The notes under the pieces were generated by a model, which did not search any database, was not told the DNA's origin, and was given only the letters and a program-made list of their open reading frames with translations. Both the position numbers and the translations under genes were made by a program. From an uncultured Chlamydiaceae bacterium (GTDB lineage: Bacteria; Chlamydiota; Chlamydiia; Chlamydiales; Parachlamydiaceae), in assembly GCA_945957185.1 (NCBI GenBank), contig CAMFKA010000022.1, positions 1 to 14,430 of the forward strand: DNA of 14,430 nucleotides. The letters are read 5' to 3'. Positions 7,400 through 14,430 of the stretch are shown piece by piece. How positions within the stretch are numbered: position 1 is the stretch's first letter; each line of letters begins with the position of its first letter.

Positions 7400-7403
7400 C
7401 TCC
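7400..7403 (-). promoter_or_regulatory. Ribosome binding site that sets the OsmC-family start
   Basis: On the minus strand TAAGGAG joins the helicase stop codon (7406-7404) directly to GGAG, 7 nt before the ATG at 7392. This decides against the longer upstream in-frame start at 7503, which would overlap the helicase gene by about 100 nt. Confidence 0.75.
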
Positions 7404-9350
7404 TTAATTGAATCGCACCGGAGAGATCCGGATTCTTTCGATATACTCTTGTGGGATTTCTCGCACAAACGGACTTTGAAACCGAGGTTGACTCGATCCC
7501 CACAAATAACGCGTGTGGGCAAAAGTTAAATAAAGTTGCTCTCTAGCACGGGTCATGCCTACGTAAAAGAGGCGACGCTCCTCTTCTAATTGCGTGGTGC
7601 TGTCTTTACTGTTGATGTGAGGAAATAAACCATCTTCGAGACCGACGAGAAAGACAACTTTATACTCAAGCCCTTTGCTATTGTGGATAGTCATGAGGCT
7701 TACTCGATCGTGATCTCCTTCGGCCATGTCTAAACTAGATTTTAGTGACAGCTCCTCCAAAAATGCATAGAGAGTGGGGCTTTCTGTTGCCATCTCCCAT
7801 TCAATCGCTTTGGTAATGAGCGAGTCCAAGTTCTCTTTACGCTCATCGCATGTTTCCGGGTCCTCTTTGAGGTATCCGATATATCCGGAGCGTTCGATAG
7901 CTCTTCTGACAATATCACCAATCGATTCAAAAGGGATGCTGTTTTTAAGGTCACACAAAAGTGCGACGTACTCTTTTAGCCCCTCTTTTTGTTTCTGATT
8001 GAGGCGTACCGGAGCGGGCTTTACCGTCTCGTTGACCAATTCGACAAGCAAGTTGACAAGAGATAGCCCCGCAGAACTTGCGTATTGACGCAACTTTTCG
8101 ATCGTCGCTTCGCCGATTCCTCGTTTGGGAATGTTGATGGTTCTTTGGAATGCGACATAGTCGTTGCCGGTGATCACGAGGCGGAGGAGCGCTAAAATAT
8201 CTTTGATCTCTCTTCTCTGATAGAAAGAAATTCCCCCCACAATCGTGTAAGGGATCCTGTGCATGAGAAATTGATCCTCAAACGCACGTGACTGCGAGTT
8301 TGTGCGGTAGAATACAGCCATTTGACGCAACGGCACTCCGTCTCTTTCGTGAAGAAAGCGGATCCGGTTCGCGACGAAATCAGCCTCATGCCTCTCGGAA
8401 TTTGCCGCATGCAATTTGATTTTATCGCCCGTTCCTAGTGTGCTCCACAAATTCTTTTCGTAGCGATTTCTGTTGTGGGTGATGACGGCGTTTGCTCCCT
8501 CCAGAATATTGGAAACGCTGCGGTAGTTGTGTTCCAGTTTAACAGTTTGTGCTGTGGGAAAATCCTTCGAGAAATTGAGGATGTTGCTGATGTCGGCGCC
8601 TCTCCAGGAGTAAATGGACTGATCGGGGTCTCCCACAACACATAGATTTTGCCGCGCTCCTGTCAACAATAAGATCAGCTGGTATTGTGCGTGGTTGGTG
8701 TCTTGGTACTCATCGACAAGGAGGTACTCCCATCGAGCTTGGTACTGTGCTAAGATGTCGGGGTGATCTTGAAACAATTTTACAGGTAAGTAAAGAAGGT
8801 CGTCAAAATCGACGGCATTCGCGTTCTTTAGCATCGTTTGGTATGTGGAGTAGACTAGAGGAAACTGCGCTAATTGAGAGGAATCGACAAACTCTTTTGA
8901 AGAGATCGCTTCGGGTGCTCTGATGTCGTTTTTAGCTTCGCTGATCAACTGCCGGAACTCTTTTAGAGATCCTTTGATATTGAGATTTTCCAATACCATC
9001 TTCAAAAGCTTCTCGGAATCTTCTTCATCATAAATGATAAATTCACTTCCAAAACCCAACGTCGAGATCGATTCCCTTAAAATGCGAGCGCCCAAACTGT
9101 GAAAAGTGGAAATCACCACCTGTTCATTCGTTAAGTGCATGACTCGCTCTTTCATTTCTCGGGCGGCTTTATTTGTAAAAGTAAGCCCTAAAATGCTGTA
9201 AGAGGGGATACCCATTTCAATCATATGCGCAATTCGTTGCGTGACGACGCGAGTTTTTCCCGATCCCGCGCCGGCGATCACTAAAATAGGTCCTTCGATC
9301 GACTCAACAGCAGCTTGCTGCTCGGCATTCAGTCGTACAGTTTCGCTCAT
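7404..9350 (-). CDS. uvrD: UvrD/PcrA/Rep-family ATP-dependent DNA helicase
   Basis: This is a superfamily 1A 3'-5' helicase of 648 aa that unwinds DNA in excision repair, mismatch repair or replication restart. Motifs, numbered from the chosen ATG: Q-motif LNAEQQAAVES, Walker A AGAGSGKT (26-33), LTFTNKAAREMKERV (motif Ia), DEYQDTN (213-219, motif II), VVGDPDQSIYSWRGAD (238-253, motif III), KLEHNYRS (271-278, motif IV). Late in the protein are MTIHNSKGLEY (motif V) and RLFYVGMTRAREQLYL (motif VI). It is shorter than B. subtilis PcrA or E. coli UvrD and ends soon after the IPQEYIERI segment, so it lacks the usual C-terminal tail. UvrD, PcrA and Rep cannot be told apart with certainty here. The ATG at 9350 overlaps the putA stop as ATGA; another in-frame ATG at 9362 would add four residues. 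Confidence 0.95.
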   Translation of the reverse strand: MSETVRLNAEQQAAVESIEGPILVIAGAGSGKTRVVTQRIAHMIEMGIPSYSILGLTFTNKAAREMKERVMHLTNEQVVISTFHSLGARILRESISTLGFGSEFIIYDEEDSEKLLKMVLENLNIKGSLKEFRQLISEAKNDIRAPEAISSKEFVDSSQLAQFPLVYSTYQTMLKNANAVDFDDLLYLPVKLFQDHPDILAQYQARWEYLLVDEYQDTNHAQYQLILLLTGARQNLCVVGDPDQSIYSWRGADISNILNFSKDFPTAQTVKLEHNYRSVSNILEGANAVITHNRNRYEKNLWSTLGTGDKIKLHAANSERHEADFVANRIRFLHERDGVPLRQMAVFYRTNSQSRAFEDQFLMHRIPYTIVGGISFYQRREIKDILALLRLVITGNDYVAFQRTINIPKRGIGEATIEKLRQYASSAGLSLVNLLVELVNETVKPAPVRLNQKQKEGLKEYVALLCDLKNSIPFESIGDIVRRAIERSGYIGYLKEDPETCDERKENLDSLITKAIEWEMATESPTLYAFLEELSLKSSLDMAEGDHDRVSLMTIHNSKGLEYKVVFLVGLEDGLFPHINSKDSTTQLEEERRLFYVGMTRAREQLYLTFAHTRYLWGSSQPRFQSPFVREIPQEYIERIRISPVRFN

Positions 9351-12300
9351 TTGCAGCCGCATTTATCCCCACACGATGGAGAAGATTGTTTATTCGTCGT
9401 TCCTTTTGGGTCTAGCTCTCGCTCTCCCAAGTTTCCATAGCGATGGTAATCGCAGCTGATGCTCACTTCGCGAAGGATGTTTAACAACTCCAGACGTCCA
9501 TTCGCCAAAACAGGATCGCGCAAGACATTGCAGCTTTGTTCTGCCAGTACGTTTTCGACGGTTTCCGAAGGTGCACTGATAAAACGCACACGTTTATGGC
9601 TTCCGTTGTTAATTGCAGCGATGAATGCTTCTTCCGTTTCCACAGCAAAAGACAGTCCCGGAATTTTGGATGCCCACGGCGCTGTTGAGTAAGGACGCAG
9701 AATTTCTTCCTCCCCGCTAATGACCATAGGAGCTCCACAGGTCGCTGCAGCAGCAATAACGCGGCGAATGTCGATGTCGGCATCGCCTTGTTGAATTCTG
9801 AGGGTGAATGTCGGATGGGGGACATATTTCAAGAGGTTATCTTGCCCTAAAATCTGACTCGGATCGTGCTGCTTGCTAAAGTAGTGGTTCCAAAAGAACG
9901 CGTAGCTGCCGATGCTGCTTTTCCAAATATCGCGCTCTTCTGGTGGAGTAAACTTGACGCTTAACTCTTCGTCTAACAATGCGACAACGCTGTTTGGAGC
10001 TTCCAATTCTTTGGGAAGATCTTTTTGCTCTGCTCGCATCAACTGGGTGATGTAGTTCGGGCCTCCGGCTTTCATCCCCTTGCCGAAGCAGCTCTGCTTT
10101 GTCCCGCCAAACGGCTGCCGCTGCACAATAGCGCCGGTAATCCCTCTGTTGACGTAGCAGTTTCCTGCGACGATCGATTTCGTCCAAAGATCGATCTCTC
10201 TGTCATCGAGAGAATGAATCCCCGAAGTGAGCCCATAAGCAGTTCCGTTTGCAATTTCGATGGCGTGCTTCAAATCTTTTGCACGGATGAGCGATAACAC
10301 GGGACCAAAAAATTCGGTTTGATGGGAACGACTATTCGGTTTGACTCCCATTTTAATTCCGGGCGACCACAAATTCGGATTTTCAGGATGTTGTTGCGGT
10401 TCTAAAAGCCACTCTTCACCCTCATCTAACTGTGTGAGGCCTCCCAACAGTGTTTTTCCTGGAGCTTGGATGAGTGGGTTGATCTTTGTAGCAGAATCCC
10501 ACTGGCTGCCGACTTTCAAACTTTGTGCCGCATCTTTCAATTGAGCAAGGAAGTGAGCGTCGTCGTACACTTCTCCTTCCAAAATAGCGATGCTGCACGC
10601 GCTGCATTTTTGTCCCGCATGACCAAAAGCGGATTGAATGAGGTCTTTAATCGCCAAATCTCTATCGGAAAGTCCCGACACGATGATGCTGTTTTTTCCA
10701 CCTGTTTCCGCCATGAGGTCGAGCCCGGGACGGAATTTGAGGAACAGCTTTGCAGTTTCGGTTCCGCCGGTGAGGATGATGACCTTGACGCGTGGGTCTT
10801 TAATCAATTTTGTGCCGACAGGATTTTCCTGGCATGGGGCAAATTGCAGCAGCTGACGGCTGACGCCTGCATTCCAAAAGAGATTGACGAGGGTCCAACC
10901 GACAAGAACGACTTCGGGAGCGGGTTTGAAGATGACGCTATTGCCCGCTGCTAAAGCTGCGAGGATGCCTCCGGCAGGGATGGCGCAGGGGAAGTTCCAC
11001 GGCGGAGTGACTAGGACAACACCTTTCGATTTCCAAGCGACATCATCTAAAAAATTGAGCTCTTCAATATTGCGGCGGTAGTATTCTGCGAAATCGATCG
11101 CTTCGGACACTTCGACGTCAGCTTCTGAAATCGTTTTCCCGGCGTCAGCGAGCATGGCTCCGATTAAGTTGCCGCGGTGTTCCCGCATTTCCTGTGCGAT
11201 GAGAGCTAACAAATTGGAACGCTCCTTCACAGGTGTTGCCTCCCAACGTGTTTGTGCCTCTACTGCCGTTTCCAACGCTTTATCGATGTCAGATTCGGTC
11301 GCTAACGCATAGTGGTAGAGCGGCTTTCTCGGTCGGGAGGGGTCTTCTCCGGCAGCAGTCTCGCGCGTTTTCGCCGACACTGTAGCTCCGCCAATTTCCA
11401 GAGGGATCGGCTCAAATTCTTTATCTTTCCACTCGTTTAAAATCTTGTTAGCCCACTCCTGGTTGGCAGGGAGCGCCCAGTCGGTATCCGCTTCGTTTTC
11501 GAACGACCCATTAGGATCGGGTAGCATTGGGGGTACACGGCGATCTTGCTTGCGGCGGGGCTCGAACGAGATAATTTGAGAATTTGCGCAAGCGTTAGAA
11601 AAGAGCTTGGATTGCTCATCCCATGTTTTGTTTCCCGGAGTGAGTCCAAAAGCGTGTCTGAGGAAGTTTTCCGGAGCTGTATTTTCATCGAGCCTGCGCA
11701 CGAGGTATGCAACGGCATTTTGGAACTCCTCTTTCGTCGCTGCGGGGCAGTAGAGCAGCATGTCACCCGAGAGCTGTTGCACTACTCTGCGGATGTGATC
11801 GGCCATCCCTTCCAACATTTCGAAACAGACATAGTTCTCTACACCCATCTCTTTACGCAATAGCAACGCGTAGGCGATGTCGAAGAGGTTGTGGCTTCCG
11901 ATCCCTAAAGTGACAGCTTTCGCATTTTCCGGCTGCATTCCATAGGTGAGCATTCTTTTAAAGTTGGCGTCAACATCGGCTTTGCAGGGGTATGGCGCTT
12001 GCTCCCACCCTCTCAAAGATGCTTCTACAGCTTCCATCGCCAAATTTGCGCCTTTGACAATGCGGATTTTTATCGGCGCACCGCCTGCGGCAACTCTTGC
12101 TTTTGCCCAATTTGTCAGCAGCTGTTGCATGAGGAATGAGTCCGGAAGGTAGCTTTGAAGAACGATCCCTGCCGAGTGGTGGAAAAATTCCGGTTCATCC
12201 AATACGGATTGGAATAGTTCGACTGTCAATCCTAGATCGCGGTACTCTTCCATGTCCAAATTGACAAATTTTGGGGATTTTGTGCCATCTTCACGTACGT

Positions 12301-13006
12301 AATAGTGTGTTGCTGCAGTTTTGTATAAGAGGGTTAGACGCTCTTTCAATAGAGCAAGCGTCTCTTCACGCGCAAGAAGGTTGAGTTGGCTGCAGATGGT
12401 CGAAATTTTTACGGAAATGTATTCGATGTCGGGATTTTTTAAGTCTTCGACGTAGATGGCAAGCCTCTTTTTAGCCTCCTCTTCCCCCAAGATAGCTTCT
12501 CCAAGGTGGTTGAGGTTGATGCGCACCTTCTCCTTGCGCCTTCTCTTCATATGCTCTTCCAGAGCCTTAGGTTCGCCCGGCAAAATGACGCTTGAAGTCT
12601 CTTGTCGCAGCATCATTTTCGTAAGAGGAACTAAGATTCCCGGTACAACGGGACTGAGATATTTAAAAGCGGTGAGTCCTACTTTCCGATCAAAAGGCAA
12701 GAAGGAGGGGGTTCCAAATTTGCGGAGCAGATAGGAGAGCTGGTTTGCGATTCTAGGAGATTTGTCGCTGCGAAAACATTGGTCTGTCATGCAGGTGGTG
12801 AACACTTTTCCTTTTGGGTCGTTCATCATTTTTGCAAGTTGACTTTGTTGTTGCTTCTCTTGTCTCGTTTGAGTAAGATTCGCTTCCGTGATCATGTAAC
12901 CAGCAAGTTCAATCGCTTTGTCTCTTCTTTCTTCAACGGAAAGGTGTTGTCCTTTGACCGATTCGATTAGCTCTTCAGCCTTCGCTAGGCTCTGGTGTTG
13001 CTCCAC
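9347..13006 (-). CDS. putA: Bifunctional proline dehydrogenase / delta-1-pyrroline-5-carboxylate dehydrogenase
   Basis: PutA oxidises proline to glutamate in two steps: an FAD-dependent PRODH and an NAD-dependent aldehyde dehydrogenase with channelled intermediate. The product is 1219 aa. The PRODH barrel spans about 160-480, with RIVKGANLAMEAVEAS (315-330), GIGSHNLFDIAYALL (368-382), FEMLEGMADHIRRV (395-408) and YLVRRLDEN (434-442). The aldehyde dehydrogenase spans about 530-995: VTPPWNF (666-672), LTGGTET (745-751), catalytic Glu767 in AETGGKN, catalytic Cys801 in GQKCSACS, PFGG (965-968). After it comes a roughly 200-residue C-terminal region containing GRLELLNILREVSIS (1170-1184) and YHRYGNLG, typical of type B PutA. 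There is no N-terminal ribbon-helix-helix repressor domain, so it should not repress its own operon. An odd Cys-rich end, SCGDKCGCK, follows. The start is GTG at 13006, with AGGAGG 5 nt ahead. Confidence 0.96.
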   Translation of the reverse strand: MEQHQSLAKAEELIESVKGQHLSVEERRDKAIELAGYMITEANLTQTRQEKQQQSQLAKMMNDPKGKVFTTCMTDQCFRSDKSPRIANQLSYLLRKFGTPSFLPFDRKVGLTAFKYLSPVVPGILVPLTKMMLRQETSSVILPGEPKALEEHMKRRRKEKVRINLNHLGEAILGEEEAKKRLAIYVEDLKNPDIEYISVKISTICSQLNLLAREETLALLKERLTLLYKTAATHYYVREDGTKSPKFVNLDMEEYRDLGLTVELFQSVLDEPEFFHHSAGIVLQSYLPDSFLMQQLLTNWAKARVAAGGAPIKIRIVKGANLAMEAVEASLRGWEQAPYPCKADVDANFKRMLTYGMQPENAKAVTLGIGSHNLFDIAYALLLRKEMGVENYVCFEMLEGMADHIRRVVQQLSGDMLLYCPAATKEEFQNAVAYLVRRLDENTAPENFLRHAFGLTPGNKTWDEQSKLFSNACANSQIISFEPRRKQDRRVPPMLPDPNGSFENEADTDWALPANQEWANKILNEWKDKEFEPIPLEIGGATVSAKTRETAAGEDPSRPRKPLYHYALATESDIDKALETAVEAQTRWEATPVKERSNLLALIAQEMREHRGNLIGAMLADAGKTISEADVEVSEAIDFAEYYRRNIEELNFLDDVAWKSKGVVLVTPPWNFPCAIPAGGILAALAAGNSVIFKPAPEVVLVGWTLVNLFWNAGVSRQLLQFAPCQENPVGTKLIKDPRVKVIILTGGTETAKLFLKFRPGLDLMAETGGKNSIIVSGLSDRDLAIKDLIQSAFGHAGQKCSACSIAILEGEVYDDAHFLAQLKDAAQSLKVGSQWDSATKINPLIQAPGKTLLGGLTQLDEGEEWLLEPQQHPENPNLWSPGIKMGVKPNSRSHQTEFFGPVLSLIRAKDLKHAIEIANGTAYGLTSGIHSLDDREIDLWTKSIVAGNCYVNRGITGAIVQRQPFGGTKQSCFGKGMKAGGPNYITQLMRAEQKDLPKELEAPNSVVALLDEELSVKFTPPEERDIWKSSIGSYAFFWNHYFSKQHDPSQILGQDNLLKYVPHPTFTLRIQQGDADIDIRRVIAAAATCGAPMVISGEEEILRPYSTAPWASKIPGLSFAVETEEAFIAAINNGSHKRVRFISAPSETVENVLAEQSCNVLRDPVLANGRLELLNILREVSISCDYHRYGNLGERELDPKGTTNKQSSPSCGDKCGCK

Positions 13007-13011
13007 GTTTT

Positions 13012-13017
13012 CCTCCT
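13012..13017 (-). promoter_or_regulatory. Strong ribosome binding site of putA with GTG start
   Basis: A full AGGAGG (13017-13012, minus strand) stands 5 nt before GTG at 13006. It fixes a GTG start and is the strongest Shine-Dalgarno seen in this window. Confidence 0.85.
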
Positions 13018-13030
13018 AAAATTTCTCGTA

Positions 13031-13059
13031 TTCAATCGGGGTTTTAGTGATGATATAAA
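13031..13059 (+). promoter_or_regulatory. Candidate promoter for the NamZ-like gene (extended -10)
   Basis: TGATATAAA (13051-13059) reads as an extended -10 (TG-N-TATAAA). A weak -35, TTCAAT (13031-13036), lies 17 nt upstream. Transcription would start near 13066, giving a leader of about 43 nt before the ATG at 13109. This is consensus matching only. Confidence 0.35.
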
Positions 13060-13068
13060 TTTGAAGAA

Positions 13069-13097
13069 GTTATAACCCATTTGACCGTAAATCAAAA
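13069..13097 (-). promoter_or_regulatory. Candidate promoter for the putA operon
   Basis: On the minus strand TATAAC (13074-13069) is a good -10, five of six consensus bases. The -35 is weaker: TTGATT (13095-13090) at a short 15-nt spacing, or TTTTGA (13097-13092) at 17 nt. The start would fall near 13062 and leave a leader of roughly 55 nt before the GTG. GTTATAAC (13069-13076) is an 8-bp palindrome, so the -10 element could be read in either direction in this divergent region. Confidence 0.35.
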
Positions 13098-13108
13098 CAG
13101 TAGATTTC

Positions 13109-14350
13109 ATGTATCGTATCATTTTTGCCATTTTTCTCATCTTTCTTTCTGCTGCCAAAGTGGATGTCGGCGCCGATCGCTTGTTTACTCCCGAATACGC
13201 TTCCCTTATCAAAGGGAAAAGGATTGGTCTTGTTACCAACCACACTGCACGCAACCGAGAGATGGTTTCCACGATCGATCTTATCAAACAGAAAGGCTCG
13301 GCATTGAATGCTAAGCTCACTAAATTGTACGCTCCCGAACATGGTCTAGACGGTAGAGCCTACGCGTCAGAGTCTATTCAAGAAGCTGTTGATATCGATG
13401 GCATCCCCATTCATAGTCTTCATGGCAGCACTCGCCGCCCGACAGATTTGATGTTAAAGGAGATCGATATTCTCGTCTACGATATCCAAGACCTCGGGTG
13501 CCGTTCGTACACTTTTTCTACGACGCTGCTCTACATGATGGAAGAAGCGGCAAAGAAGAAAATCCCTGTCGTCGTTCTCGATCGGCCAAATCCCCTGAAC
13601 GGATGGGTTGTCGATGGCCCTTTATTGGACGACAAATTACGCTCCTTCGTCGGTTACATCAACGTCCCCTACTGCCACGGGATGACGATAGGGGAGCTGG
13701 CAAGATATTTTAATGGAGAATATAAAATTGGTTGCGATCTCACTGTTGTCCCCATGAAGGGGTGGCATCGAGATATGACGTTTGCCGATACCGGATTGAC
13801 ATGGATTCCAACAAGCCCTAATATCCCTGAAGCATCGACAGCGATGTATTACCCGATGACCGGATTGTTGGGGGAGTTGCAGATTGTTAACATCGGCATC
13901 GGATACACACTTCCTTTTAAACTGATCGGCGCTCCATGGATCAACGCAAAAGCTTTTGCAAAAGCGCTGAATGCTCAAAAATTTCCCGGAGTGCAATTCA
14001 TCCCATTTTATTACCGCCCCTTTTATGGGCGGTACGCCCAAAAAGACTGCGAAGGGATTTTGATTGCTGTGACCAATTCGTTAACTTACAAGCCTGTGAG
14101 CACCCAATACCTGATCATCGGGATGTTAAAAAGCATCTACCCAAAGGAGTTTGCCGAAGGAATGAAAACATCATTGGGACGCAAAGAGATGTTTAATAAA
14201 GTGAACGGCACTCCCGAAGTGTGGAAGTTGATGGAAGGGAAAGGTCCTATTGTCTGGCGATTAAGAGAAATCGCAGAGAAAGGAAAAGGATCTTTTTTGG
14301 AAAAGAGAAAGAAGTACCTAATCCCGAGCTACATGACAAAACTGGATTAG
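13109..14350 (+). CDS. Secreted DUF1343/NamZ-type exo-beta-N-acetylmuramidase (GH171)
   Basis: The 413-aa protein belongs to DUF1343, now known through Bacillus and Tannerella NamZ as exo-acting N-acetylmuramidases that release MurNAc from the non-reducing end of peptidoglycan fragments. Family motifs are intact: GKRIGLVTNHTA (36-47), YAPEHGLDG (74-82), where the Glu-His pair is a strong active-site candidate, and DIQDLGCRSYTFSTTL (125-140). Also present are LDRPNPLNG (157-165), HGMTIGELARY (190-200) and TWIPTSPNIP. An N-terminal hydrophobic signal (MYRIIFAIFLIFLSA) points to export to the periplasm or beyond, as expected for a peptidoglycan enzyme. No clear Shine-Dalgarno precedes the ATG, but the signal peptide needs this start. 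The gene is divergent from putA and is the only plus-strand gene seen. Catalytic activity is inferred from the family. Confidence 0.92.
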   Translation: MYRIIFAIFLIFLSAAKVDVGADRLFTPEYASLIKGKRIGLVTNHTARNREMVSTIDLIKQKGSALNAKLTKLYAPEHGLDGRAYASESIQEAVDIDGIPIHSLHGSTRRPTDLMLKEIDILVYDIQDLGCRSYTFSTTLLYMMEEAAKKKIPVVVLDRPNPLNGWVVDGPLLDDKLRSFVGYINVPYCHGMTIGELARYFNGEYKIGCDLTVVPMKGWHRDMTFADTGLTWIPTSPNIPEASTAMYYPMTGLLGELQIVNIGIGYTLPFKLIGAPWINAKAFAKALNAQKFPGVQFIPFYYRPFYGRYAQKDCEGILIAVTNSLTYKPVSTQYLIIGMLKSIYPKEFAEGMKTSLGRKEMFNKVNGTPEVWKLMEGKGPIVWRLREIAEKGKGSFLEKRKKYLIPSYMTKLD

Positions 14351-14430
14351 ACCGTCCCAATGTCGTCAGCTTAAGGAAAAGTGGAAGGGAAATTGCAGCT
14401 AGAGCGCGAGCGCGACTGATTTTATAGCCC
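14351..14430. other. Unassigned 80-base tail after the NamZ-like gene
   Basis: No gene, RNA or convincing terminator is visible here. GCGCGAGCGCG (around 14404-14414) is a small self-complementary GC stretch without a following U-run. A short frame stays open on the minus strand through the right edge and into the NamZ-like gene, but it has no ATG or ribosome site in view and lies antisense to that gene. Confidence 0.5.

Noticed and set aside
7393..7503. Longer N-terminus for the OsmC-family protein
   Set aside because: It would overlap the helicase gene by about 100 nt, whereas the ATG at 7392 has a well-placed GGAG and matches the family start.
9351..9362. Helicase start at the upstream ATG (9362)
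   Set aside because: Possible, but the ATGA overlap at 9350 is the typical coupled arrangement; a GGGGA only 3 nt before the upstream ATG is too close to be a good ribosome site.
10466..10954. 162-codon frame on the plus strand
   Set aside because: Antisense to the aldehyde dehydrogenase part of putA, whose catalytic motifs are clearly read on the other strand.

Overview
The window looks like a piece of chromosome from an environmental Chlamydiae-type bacterium (Waddlia/Parachlamydia-like). This is inferred from the protein content and was not tested by search. The pointers are a SecA with the helicase motif GRSARQGDPG, a long insert after the DEAD box and no C-terminal zinc motif; a YjbH-type outer-membrane protein; and a cysteine-hydrolase-like protein coupled to secA. 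The DNA is of middling GC content and densely coded. No rRNA, tRNA, CRISPR array, transposase or phage gene was seen.

Almost everything lies on the minus strand, so in transcription order it reads from right to left. The right part holds a putA - uvrD - osmC cluster: a GTG-started bifunctional proline catabolism enzyme with a strong Shine-Dalgarno site, then a UvrD/PcrA helicase joined to it by an ATGA stop/start overlap, then an OsmC-family protein whose ribosome site abuts the helicase stop codon. A 61-codon gene for a tiny, very acidic secreted protein follows, with its own good ribosome site. Next comes a 227-base intergenic gap (6507-6733) with a striking 40-nt inverted repeat, each arm built from four imperfect 8-nt units.

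The left part holds a YjbH-like outer-membrane protein preceded by a good promoter only 11 nt from its start codon, then secA. Overlapping the secA stop by ATGA is a gene that runs off the left edge of the window (461 codons present). Its protein has a His...Cys arrangement that resembles circularly permuted papain-like (LRAT/YiiX/NlpC-type) hydrolases.

At the right end a divergent gene on the plus strand encodes a secreted DUF1343/NamZ-type exo-beta-N-acetylmuramidase. It shares a 102-nt divergent promoter region with putA. The last 80 bases after it hold nothing I can assign.

Functional themes are proline oxidation, DNA repair and peroxide/thiol defence (right operon), and envelope and secretion functions (YjbH, SecA, NamZ). 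Apart from overlaps and close spacing, I see no direct evidence that the whole set acts as one system. No stretch over 300 bases lacks a gene.
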